Positions 1 to 9,512 of a stretch of DNA of 27,017 nt are shown one piece after another; the first letter of the stretch is position 1; each line of letters begins with the position of its first letter. Source of the DNA: Chara braunii (taxonomy: Eukaryota; Streptophyta; Charophyceae; Charales; Characeae); NCBI GenBank assembly GCA_003427395.1, contig BFEA01000041.1, positions 2,782,399 through 2,809,415 of the forward strand, written 5' to 3'. The notes under the pieces are model-generated. The model was not told where the DNA came from. It saw nothing but the letters and a program-made list of their open reading frames with translations, and did no database searches. The position numbers were made by a program, and so were the translations under genes.

Positions 1-130
1 CAACACATCATCTAGTGGGAAGGTACGGGAATTCTATGCCTGTGATTAGCTTTGCTGATAAAAACGATAGATAGATCATACAGACGTATATAGCAGGTAG
101 AACATGTGCACTTGCACCTGTAGAGCGCGG

Positions 131-292
131 TAGTGTCTCCTGTGAAAGCTGGCTGTGGCCGGACAACGGATTCGCGGGAAAAAAAGAAAGTATTGGCGGA
201 AAAGGAAGTGTAGTTTCTCTCGTGAAAGCTTGGTGTGGCGGGAAAAACGGATTCGCGAGGAAAAAGTAATCAATTTGGCGGGAAAAGGAAGG
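131..292 (+). repeat. 80-bp tandem duplication
   Basis: Two diverged units starting TAGTGTCTCC (131) and TAGTTTCTCT (211). They share GTGAAAGCT, ACGGATTCGCG and GGCGG.AAAAGGAAG. Confidence 0.8.
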
Positions 293-660
293 ACATAGGC
301 GGGGGAAACAGAGAGAACAGTAGCATTTGCGAACGGGATTTAATATCGATATCGGTTTCCTCTGTGTCTCCTTTTTTTTTTTTTTTTTTCTTTCTTTTCT
401 TTCCTCTGTGTCCCTTTCAGTGCGGTAATCCCTTTCAGTGCGGTAATCGTACGTTGCTGGATTTTTTTTTGTTCTATTGGTTGTATAGCTTGCTTGGATA
501 TTTGTAAGGTGGGTCCATTGTAGTATATACGATATTATTTTTTCAGATTGTTCTTTTTGTTTTATGTTTGTTAAATTTCGTTTCTAAATCTGCGTGCATT
601 GTATACCTGGTTTTTTTTTTTTTTTTTTTTTTTTTTTAATGAACGTATATTACTGTATTG
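293..660 (+). repeat. T-rich stretch with 18-bp tandem duplication
   Basis: T runs at about 371-389 and 610-637. CCCTTTCAGTGCGGTAAT occurs twice in tandem at 412 and 430. Nothing else is recognised. Confidence 0.75.
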
Positions 661-664
661 TGTA

Positions 665-792
665 TGAGGGCAGACTCACCCTAGGACGTTCCTTGATGCA
701 TCTGACCTGAATTACGCCCTGACCTGTATGTGCCTGGCCGCAATTACGTCCAGAGCTCAGTAGATAAAGGTCCTAATGTGAGTGTGCTCTGA
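665..792 (+). mobile_element. Second terminal-inverted-repeat element, copy 1
   Basis: Starts TGAGGGCAGACTCACC/CTAGGAC and ends GTCCTAATGTGAGTGTGCTCTGA, an imperfect inverted repeat. The inside has CATCTGACC and TCCAGAGCTCAGTAGATAAAG. It is related to the elements at 16602-16713 and 18486-18619. No coding capacity. Confidence 0.75.
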
Positions 793-852
793 GTACCTCG
801 GTGGGATGTCTGTGATCACATCGTTTAAGGATTCATGATTGGTCACTGAGAA

Positions 853-957
853 CTACCGTCTTCCCCCAACTAGATCGTACGGTCAGTGTAGCTGCATTTC
901 TGGAGGGCAACTTTCATCATTGTAGATACAATGATTCTATTCGGGCGAAGAGGGTAG
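853..957 (+). mobile_element. Foldback element, copy A (degraded)
   Basis: It starts CTACCGTCTTCCCCC and ends TTCTATTCGGGCGAAGAGG before GTAG. The loop GCTGCATTT...GGCAACTTTCA...TAGATACA matches the loops of copies B, C and D in the same orientation. The arms are worn. Confidence 0.75.
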
Positions 958-974
958 GAAGCGAAATCTATCGA

Positions 975-1068
975 TTTTTTTTTCTTCATTCGGGCCATCT
1001 GACTGTGTCGGGATTTGAGCTCGGGGCTATGTTCCAACAGTTGGTGGGTGGTTGTACCAACTGAGCTA

Positions 1069-1073
<5 letters not shown>
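975..1073 (-). mobile_element. tRNA-derived SINE, copy 1
   Basis: The minus strand begins GAGCCTAGCTCAGTTGGTAC (A-box-like) and has GAGCTCAAATCCC (B-box-like) 50 nt later. It ends in an A-rich tail (T run at 975-983 on the plus strand). The cloverleaf is not intact, so it is not called a tRNA gene. A 36-nt T run (1073-1108) lies beyond the head. Confidence 0.7.
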
Positions 1074-1108
<35 letters not shown>

Positions 1109-1258
1109 NTTTACTGAAATCGACCGGAGTGTTGTGTGTCTTTTCGAAATACCAGTTTGTATTCATCAGTCTTATGACTTGTTTGTATATACTCTACCTA
1201 TTCATACGCGTGTGTGCATTGCTGATGGGAGTGTGAATGTGTTTCACTTAGGTGTCTA

Positions 1259-1282
1259 GGGGGGGGGGGGGGGGGGGGGGGG
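1259..1282 (+). repeat. Poly(G) tract
   Basis: A run of about 24 G. Its true length is unreliable in sequencing; it is a potential G-quadruplex. Confidence 0.9.
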
Positions 1283-1318
1283 AATCAAGCACGCATACCT
1301 GCCTAGATGCAGGTGCGT

Positions 1319-1397
1319 TGTATACGAATACAACGCACTCCGTGCGTTTTATTCGGGGAAACGACGCACGTGCGTTTTGTTCGGCGGAAGACTGTAG
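1319..1397 (+). mobile_element. Foldback element remnant, copy F
   Basis: GAATACAACGCAC followed by TTTTATTCGGGG, then CGTGCGTTTTGTTCGGCGG and AAGACTGTAG. These match arm sequence of copy B, but the element is shortened and partly doubled. Confidence 0.5.
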
Positions 1398-1425
1398 GAG
1401 ATAGCCTGTACATGTTGCACATTGG

Positions 1426-1735
1426 TGTCTAGGTGCATGTATACTAAGCTCGTATTGTTGTTACGTCTCCAATCTGTCACCTTTCTGCGCCGCTGAGCGC
1501 AACGCCGCGCGTCATGTGAGGAAATTGACTTCTGTATACGCGCCTGAAGGGGTGGCCTTCATGTATTCAAGACAACGGGGATGTCCAGGTGCATGCATGT
1601 ATGTAAGCTCGTGTAATTAATTGTACGTCTCGCAATCTGTCATCTTTGTTCTCTGCTCAGCGCAATTGTGTCATGCTTCATCGGAAACTGCTCTGAGTCC
1701 TTAACCTCGTCGACAGCACTGCATCTTTTGTACTC
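1426..1735 (+). repeat. 156-bp tandem duplication
   Basis: The TGTCTAGGTGCATGTAT...AAGCTCGT...ACGTCTC.AATCTGTCA series (from 1426) recurs from TGTCCAGGTGCATGCATGTA (1582). The copies are diverged. The flanking sequence up to 1858 shows nothing recognisable. Confidence 0.7.
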
Positions 1736-1855
1736 CTTTTGCTTTCTACGAAACCTGCAGCTCCCTTCTCAACAACCAAGTGAAATCGACACAGTGACTG
1801 TCTTAAATGAGAAAGTGATCGGCCTGATTTAACCTTCCTTTCTCCTTTCTTTTCC

Positions 1856-1858
<3 letters not shown>

Positions 1859-1910
<52 letters not shown>

Positions 1911-2038
1911 TTCTCTTTCATCTAGACAAGATAGAGGAGAGGTAGAGAAGGGCGGCGTTGTAGCAAGTTGCGATGTTAGATTAAACAATCTGCCATAGCC
2001 AGTGTTTTGGTCAGCCACTCCCATGCCCTCTCACACAC

Positions 2039-2110
<72 letters not shown>

Positions 2111-2316
2111 AAACAGAGGCGAAGCACGGGGTCGCAAGCCTGCCTGTCCACGCAGTCGACGACTGGACAGCGTAACACAGATGACAAAGGCGGTGCTCCT
2201 CACTCTGGGAGTTTCTCAGATGAATTTGGCCTTTTTTCTGATCACATCCAAGTAGGAAAGTGCTAGAGTTTATCAGTCAGCAGGTGCAGAGGGAAAGAGA
2301 GAAGAGAAGGCGGAAG

Positions 2317-2383
<67 letters not shown>
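1859..2383 (+). repeat. Cluster of three long dinucleotide microsatellites
   Basis: (CT)n at about 1859-1906, (CA)n at about 2034-2104 and (GA)n at about 2319-2383. They create spurious Ser-Leu, His-Thr and Glu-Arg open frames on both strands. Confidence 0.95.
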
Positions 2384-2386
<3 letters not shown>

Positions 2387-2569
2387 GAGAGATGAGAGTC
2401 TAGGCTTTGTTATCTTCTTGTAGGACAAATTGTGCTAGTGTGATATAGCCTAAGGACTACCGCGGCGTTGTCATGCGGCGAGTCCATGCCGCCGCCTACC
2501 ATCGAGGTCGACGTACCACGTGGGTGTTGATATGCTTGGTGTTAACGGAATCCGTTAGCAGGGCAACAC

Positions 2570-2815
2570 CGTCAACATAGATTCTGTTGATTGACGGCAA
2601 ACGGAATCGATTCCATTGGCCTGCAAACGGAATCCCTTGAATTGCCAGCGAACGGGAGTCCCTTTGCATTGGGCGCAAACTGAATCTCTCTCTGAGATTG
2701 ACCACAAACGGAATCCCTTAGACTGGCCGCAAAGGAAAAATCTTTTAGATTGTTGGCTGCAACGCAATTCCTTATTAGATTGACCGCAAGATAACGAAAT
2801 CCGTTAGCTGCACGT
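2570..2815 (+). repeat. Degenerate short tandem repeat upstream of the RP1 start
   Basis: Six to eight imperfect units of about 30-40 nt share the core GCAAACGGAATCCCTT followed by AGATTGNCCG. It lies just before the RP1 start codon, so it is probably in the promoter or 5' leader. Small open frames here are repeat-generated. No TATA box was identified with confidence. Confidence 0.7.
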
Positions 2816-2882
2816 GGTTGCATAGGGCAGCGTGCTCGACGCCTCGCGTCCACGTCGCCCGCCAGCGAGTCGTAGCGACGAC

Positions 2883-5552
2883 ATGTCGCCGCCCGCACAC
2901 GCGTCGACGTCATCGTCAATGAACGGCGACGGCGACGTCCCGCCGTGTCCGCCGTCAATGCATGGGGAGCGGCCGCCGTCTGCCCCAGTGAAACCGACTA
3001 CTACCGCGACAGGGATCGGGATCCAGGTCAGAAGCTTGACAAGGAGCGCTAGCACGGGTCAGGCGCCGCGGGCGGCGGCGACCGCTCCCAGGAACTTCAC
3101 GAGAAGTTACACATTCCAGGGGACGTCAACGAAAACCACGGTGGTCTCCTCGTTCCCGGCGACGCGATGGCTGAGTTTGGGCAAAGATGAGGAGGAGGGA
3201 GGGCGAGTGGAGGGGACTGGAGCGGCGGGGGGGTGCTGGGGCGTATGCAGGAGCCCGGGTAGAGGGAGGGGGGGGAAATCGGAAAGGACGGCCCCGGTGG
3301 TTGTCTCGAGACACGAATGGGGCAGTTCAACCGACCGGGGCCCGAGTTTACCGGAACTACCGGCGGAACATATAGCCAATAGGAAATCGAGGCGGCGCAG
3401 TGTGACCGTGCCCTCGTCGCCGAGGGTACCTACAACGCCGCGGGGGACAGCAACGCCGCGGGCGAAGGAGGGAATGATTACAGCGGCGACGGCGAGGATT
3501 TTATCAGGCAGAGAGCCGGAGGGGAAGGAAAGAGAGAGGGAGGGGAAAGAGGAGAGTGGAAGAGAGCGCGGGGAGCAGCAGCAGCAGCAGGAGAGAGGGA
3601 GGGACGACAGCCTAGGCTTGTTGTCATCGTCGCTATCGCTGTCCTCTTCCTCATCGTCACCACCACGGCCATCGTCGGCTGTGTCTTCTCCGAATCCCCG
3701 ACGCGCGAGATTGGGAGAGAAGGCGAGAGGAGGAGGAGGAGGAGGAGGAGGAGGCGGTGGTGGACTTGCACGTTCTACTGTGAAGAGCGTGAGCCCGCGG
3801 GAAACCATTCGCTCGTCGACAACGAGTGGGTTGTGTACCAGAGGTGAACGTCGGCAAGGCCGCCGTCCTCGTCGCGAAGGAGAGCTTAGTGACGGCGGAG
3901 AAGAGGACGACGAGAAAGACGAGGAAGAAGAGGAAGAAGAGGGGAGCGAAGAAGACGACTGGGGGATGGAGGCGGCTGGTGCGTCGTTGGATGCCCCCGC
4001 CCCGACAGCAGGCGGTGAAGGAGATGAAAACGGACACGTGTCTTCGCCCTCTTCGTCTATGCTCTCCGGAGTCAAACTCTCCCGTCGCTGGTCAAACGTT
4101 CACGCCGGCGGTCGGTCGGGATTGACGGCCGCTTTGTCGTTATCTGCGGGCGAGTTCGACGTTGAAAGTCGCCGGGAAAAAATGTTGTCGTCAACGGTCG
4201 ACGGACGTCCCGTGGAAGGTGCGGGGGTGGCGGCGGCGGCGGCGGCGGCGCCAACGGGGAAAGTAGGAGCCTCGGCAAGAGCAGTGGAGAATGGGAGTGA
4301 GAAGGGAGGAGTTGATGGGGGCGACGTAGGGGAGGGATGCTTTCGGGCGGCTGCTAGTTGGGAATGCTCGCCGCCGTCTTCGTCGGCTATGGCCGTGCCA
4401 TCGGGATCACGGCCGGCGACGGCAGCATCGCCGCGGTCGAACGCGGATCACACGTTGTCGACGACAAGAACTGCGCCTCCGCCGCCGCTGCCGCCAACGT
4501 CTCCGCCGTCGGGTACGAGCAGCACAGTGATGTCGAGTATCAAGGATGGTAGTAGCCATAATACTGAGAATAATAATGCTCCGACGTCTGTCATGATACC
4601 GTTGGGATCCCGGAGGGTGAAGGCAGCAGCATCGCCACGGTCGAACGCGCTGCAGTACACGTTGTTGACGTCAACATCGCCGCCGCCGCTGTCGCGGTCG
4701 CCGGCGGGTAACAAGGACAACAACAGTCCGATTTCTGTGACGATAGCTCGATCTCCAGTTTCGCCTGAAGCGGACAAGAGAGGAGGAGGAGGAGGAGAAG
4801 AGAGGCGAGCAGCAGCCGGGGAATGGGAGGAGACCGGCAGCAGCCATATTCTTCGGCGAACGAGATCTATAGGCCGAGTGAGGGGATACGTGGCCCCGGT
4901 GAAGGCGGCGGTGAATGGAGGCGATGGGGAGAAGAGGTCGGGCGGAGATCGCCCCGCCGGCCTGCAAGGTGGGGGGGCCACAGAGGCGACGAATGAGGTG
5001 ACTGGATTGAAGACCGGTGAGGATAACAGCGCAGGGGTTGTTGATCGGCGCTCGTCTTTGGCAGTGTCTCCCCCCTCAAGTATGGCTGCTGCGAGTGGCG
5101 GGAGAACAAAAATGCCCGCCGCTGGAGATGGCGCCGGCGACGAAAATCGGTCGCCCACGTCGATCCCAAATCCTAACAAGCTGGCAAGTTTGAAATTGAA
5201 CCGTTGGGCGCGCGCCAGAGCTCTCAGGACGCCATCCTGGAAAGCAAAAGCGATGGAGCTCACGTCTTCTTCGTCGTCAGATAAGCCCTCATCCACTGTA
5301 TCGGCGGAGGAAGGCGAGCCGGCGCACGACGAACCAAGCTGCGGTGAAAGGTCGTCGTCTCGGCTGACGGATGGAGGAGTAGAATCGGACGACGAGGAGA
5401 GCGGGTGCGACGGACCGGTCGTTCACAAGCAAATTTTCATAGTGTCCGATGCGACCGGCTGGACCGCGGAGAATGCCGTACACTCAGCGCTCGGGCAATT
5501 TGAGAGTCGACTATTTGATGTATGCCCGGTTAGCACACATCTCTTCTCTCAG
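2883..5552 (+). CDS. RP1: RP1 exon 1: long low-complexity extension and start of the kinase domain
   Basis: This exon codes for 890 residues and ends in phase 0 at CTCTTCTCTCAG before the donor GTGAGA. Residues ~1-90 are rich in Ser, Thr, Ala and Arg, which would fit a plastid transit peptide (inference). The rest is Ser/Gly/Pro/Glu-rich and looks disordered. It has a Gly run near residues 282-296, an acidic Glu/Asp stretch near 336-362, an Ala run near 447-457, and a 67-residue internal repeat with copies starting near residues 507 and 574. Family homology begins only near residue 850 with [10 protein letters not shown] and continues through CPVSTHLFS. The open frame is supported by its length (890 codons) and by running straight into the conserved domain. 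Hidden introns inside the extension cannot be excluded. Antisense open frames here are GC-rich shadows. Confidence 0.85.
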
Positions 5553-8500
5553 GTGAGATACATTGGCACTCCCTTTACCTCTCTGGAGTTTCTGTCATTG
5601 ACAAATTTCCCTGTTTTCCCCGTTCGCCCCCCGCCTACTAGTCTTCTCTCGGTCCCTCTTTCCCTTCTCTATTGCTATACCTCTCTCTCTCTCTCGATCT
5701 TGATCGACCTCAGTCTATCTCCCTCGCTCCTCCATTTCGTTCTCTCCCTCTCTCTCCCCCTCTCTACCCCTCTCTCTCTCCCTCTCTCCCTCTCCTTCTC
5801 TCGCCCTTCCACTACCCCCCACCATCTCCGTCACTCTCCCCCCCACTCTCTCCCTCTCTCGCCCTCCCTCTTATCTCCCTGTCCTCTCCATCCTGTCTCC
5901 TCCCATTCTGCTTCTAGCTCTTTCCACGGAAACCCACCCGCTCCTCTCCATCCTCTCCATCCTGTCCCCTTAGGGTTTGTTCAAAACTTCATACGTACGA
6001 GTTTTGCGCCAAGGTTTCACGCATGCATATGAAGAGAGAAGCGGTAAGTGGGAGTGATGGTATGTGCATATTTAGTCTACAATCTTCCGCCGAATACAAC
6101 GCACGGTCATTATAGCCGAATTTGGTCTATCTTTCAGTCTAGATACAGCTATAATGACCGTACGTTGTATTCGGGGGAAGACGGTAGTACCTCAGATGGC
6201 CAAACAGAGGGAATCGGAAAACCGCACGCGGAGGGAAAGTAATGGGGAGAAAAACCGATGAGGGTGCGCTGCCGTTTCATTTGTTACTTAAACTTACTTT
6301 CGCTCAGCAATTTTTTTTTTTTATTATTATTATTATTTTTTTTTTTTTTTTTTTTTTAATTTGGACCATTTCTCGATTTATGCGTGCCATCCTTGCGCAG
6401 GGGCCATGCTAATCTTCTTTCTCTCTGTATCGTTCCAATTTTAACGGATGTCCCGAAGGACTCGCTCAACAATTTTGCCGTCTTTATAATTGTGGAAAGA
6501 CGCTCTTAAGGCCTCAGCTTCACCGTCGCCATTGTGTGAACCTGACCATGTTATCTTCTCGTAGAAGCTGGACAGATACACCCGCCATTTTTTTTGTCGT
6601 TCTCACACATTTGGGGAGGGGTGGGGCGAGGGCCTTAGCGTGTAAAGCTTTGGGAAAGACCCCCTGTGGCCCTGTGCCTCGCAGACGACGCCCCTGAAGC
6701 CCCTCAGTTGTTAAGGCTTCTCTTTTCGGCGCACAGATCGTGAGTTCTTCCGCATCACCGTTTTTCACCTCCTCCCTTACCGCCTCCGCTCTCATCTTTA
6801 TAACCGAACCGAACTCAATATCTGCTTCCTGTGGATCGAACGCTCGTCTGTATTTCAACAGCTGAGGGGTGTACCAACTGTGAGCTAGGCTACCGTCTTC
6901 ACCCGAATAGAACGCCCGGTCATTATAGCTGTATTTGGCACAACTTGCAGCCCAGATGCATCGATAATGACCGGGCGTTCTATTCGGGTGAAGACTGTAG
7001 TTGGTAACCGAACTGAATGCCGCTGTAGTGCCCAATGACGTCTTCGGCATCGCCGTCTCTCACCTCCTCCCTTATCGGCTCCGCTCTCATCTTTGCAACC
7101 GAACCGACCTCAATATCCCTGTTGTGCCCCCTCCAATTTTTTTCTTTTTTTTCTTTTTATAGATTTGGACCATTTCTCGATTTATGCGTGGCATCCTTGC
7201 GCAGGGGCCATGCTAATCAATCTTCTCTGTATCGTTCCAATTTTAACGGATGTCCTTCGAAGGACTGCCCCCTCAATTTCCGCCCACTGCGGTGAGGTAC
7301 TAGCATCCTTCCGGCCGGGGACGTGGATGTTGATGATTTATTTTTATTATTTTAATTAATTAATTAATTTATTTATTTATTTTGATCGTTTTTTTATCTA
7401 TGGACATATTGATGATTTACTGAACTCCTCACACGTACGTGATGAGGAGGCGGGCGGTGTCTGACACACACAAAAAAAAAAGGCGGTGTCGATCGGAAAC
7501 TGGACACGACCTGGGGCTAGGTCCCACTTACACGAATTAAGCGATATTGACCGTAGATAGCAAACAAAGATCAACGGCCAGAATCTCTTAATCACCGTGC
7601 AAGTGGGACCCCTTGCCCCTGTTGGTGAACCACAGTCGAAGATGTAACATCATTGTTGTTTGTTTTGTTAATTTTAATTGTCGTTTGTTTTGTTAAATTT
7701 TAATTGTTGTTTGTTTTGTTATATTTTAATTGTTGTTTGTTTTGTTAAATTTTAATTGTTGTTTGTTTTGTTAAATTTTAACCATATCCCTCAATCTGCC
7801 GCGTGTCATCCTTTCGCAGAAGCCGTGCTGATCTTAACCGTACCTCAATCTCTGCGCGTGTCTTTCTTGCGAAGAGGCCATGCTTCTCTTCTCTTCTCTG
7901 TAACGTTCCAACTATAGATGACGGTCCGAACCAACTGGCCTACCGTCTTCACCCCAATAGAACGCCCCGGTCCTTATAGCGGTATTTGGTGCAACTTTCA
8001 GTCTAGATACAGTGATAATGACCGGGCGTTCTATTCGGGTGAAGAAGGTAGCTCAGTTGTTACACCCCTGAACTGTCGAAATACAGACTTGAGTTCGACC
8101 TCCACTGGAAGCAGGTGAGTAAAATTATAAAATATTACAATTATTCTGAATTACGTAGGGCCGGTCAGTTCGACAATGATATCAAAGGCCCATCGCCCTT
8201 TCAAAAAAAGGGAGGTGAAAAGAAAGGAGAAAATACAGAAAGGAAGGAGGGGGGGGGGAACGTGGGCCAGGCCTGTGATGTGATGCATAATAGGAATTTC
8301 AAATCGAACACGCTCGTGGTGACGAGAATCCTCCTGTTTGGTAATAATACGATCAACTTTCCAACCAAAAAATAAAATAAAATAAAATCCTGCTGTGAAA
8401 AAAAGGGTCCTTTCAATAGCGAACCTGATCCAAATTATCCTTCCAGCAAGGTCTTCGAACCCGCGGCTTCTGTTAAAAAAAAAAAAAAAAAAAAAAAAAA

Positions 8501-8916
8501 GGAACCCGCGGCTTCTAGCTACTAATAGAATTGCTTTCTGTTCCTAAAAAAAGAAAGACTGTGGAGTACGGTACTACCGTTAGCACGCATGTCTGCAAGG
8601 CTACCTCGTTCCCCTTCGCAACATTGCATTTTCATTATTTCTTAGCAATTGCAAATTGCATGCCAACTCGATACTTGAGAAGGCAAATCTGCTTGATTAC
8701 GGCAACGATCCGGCTTATCAGCACACAAAAGGCAGTAATTATGTTGCGGACGGAGCATTTTACGCTTGGCGTCCTGCCGCTTGCAAGGAAGAAGAGCCAA
8801 CTTCAGGTGCTTCATGCACTCGAAGGTGAGAACATTGACCGTCAGCCGCCAACTTGAGATGCGTTATGCTCGCCGGTGTGCCATCCATGCCTGCATTCGC
8901 TTACAGGCCCGGGCAG

Positions 8917-8967
<51 letters not shown>

Positions 8968-8985
8968 CGAGCGAGCGAGCGAGCG

Positions 8986-9060
<75 letters not shown>

Positions 9061-9449
9061 CAGGTGAGTTAGGGGTGCATCCTGGCGTGCGACGTGATCC
9101 CAGTGACTGCCCCCTCCCCTTCCCCCGCCCGCCCCTCCTTCCTCCCCCATTCTTCTTCCTCTTCCTCCTACGCTGCATGCGCTCAGACGCACGCGCACGT
9201 GCGTGCGTTTGTGTGTGTGAGAGACAAGTTGGGTGGGTTCGTTCCCTCTTTTCTTCCACTTTTTTCGTGGCTTTCTTGGGTGTGTAAGAGACAAGTTGGG
9301 CAGTGAGGAAGAGGAATGAGGAGAAGGTGGAGAAGTGGGAAGAAGAAGAAGACGAAGAAGGAGAAGAGAAGAAAAAAGTAGAGATGAAACAGAAGAAGTG
9401 GATGGTGTGGGGAAGGCGGCACGTTCGCGGGCAATAAATGTTGCGCCCC

Positions 9450-9512
<63 letters not shown>

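Noticed and set aside
2832-2882. GTG start 17 codons upstream of the RP1 ATG
   Set aside because: A non-ATG start is unlikely for a nuclear gene, and an ATG follows in frame at 2883.
3107-4075. 322-residue antisense open frame
   Set aside because: It mirrors the GC-rich, Ser/Glu-rich RP1 exon 1. Its composition is only the complement (Ser, Pro, Leu runs), and no family is recognised.
5553-6032. Continuation of the exon 1 open frame past 5552
   Set aside because: The conserved domain breaks off exactly at a GTGAGA donor. What follows is a CT-rich low-complexity tract, and the domain resumes in exon 2.
6520-7050. 176-residue minus-strand open frame
   Set aside because: It spans a SINE and a foldback element; no protein similarity is recognised.
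6361-7265. Functional U6 snRNA genes
   Set aside because: They have insertions near ACAGAGA, A-rich tails in place of a T terminator, and target-site duplications, all of which point to retrocopies.
975-8118. True tRNA genes at 1073, 6890 and 8047
   Set aside because: A- and B-box-like sequences are present, but no intact cloverleaf or acceptor pairing was found. The context fits SINE heads.
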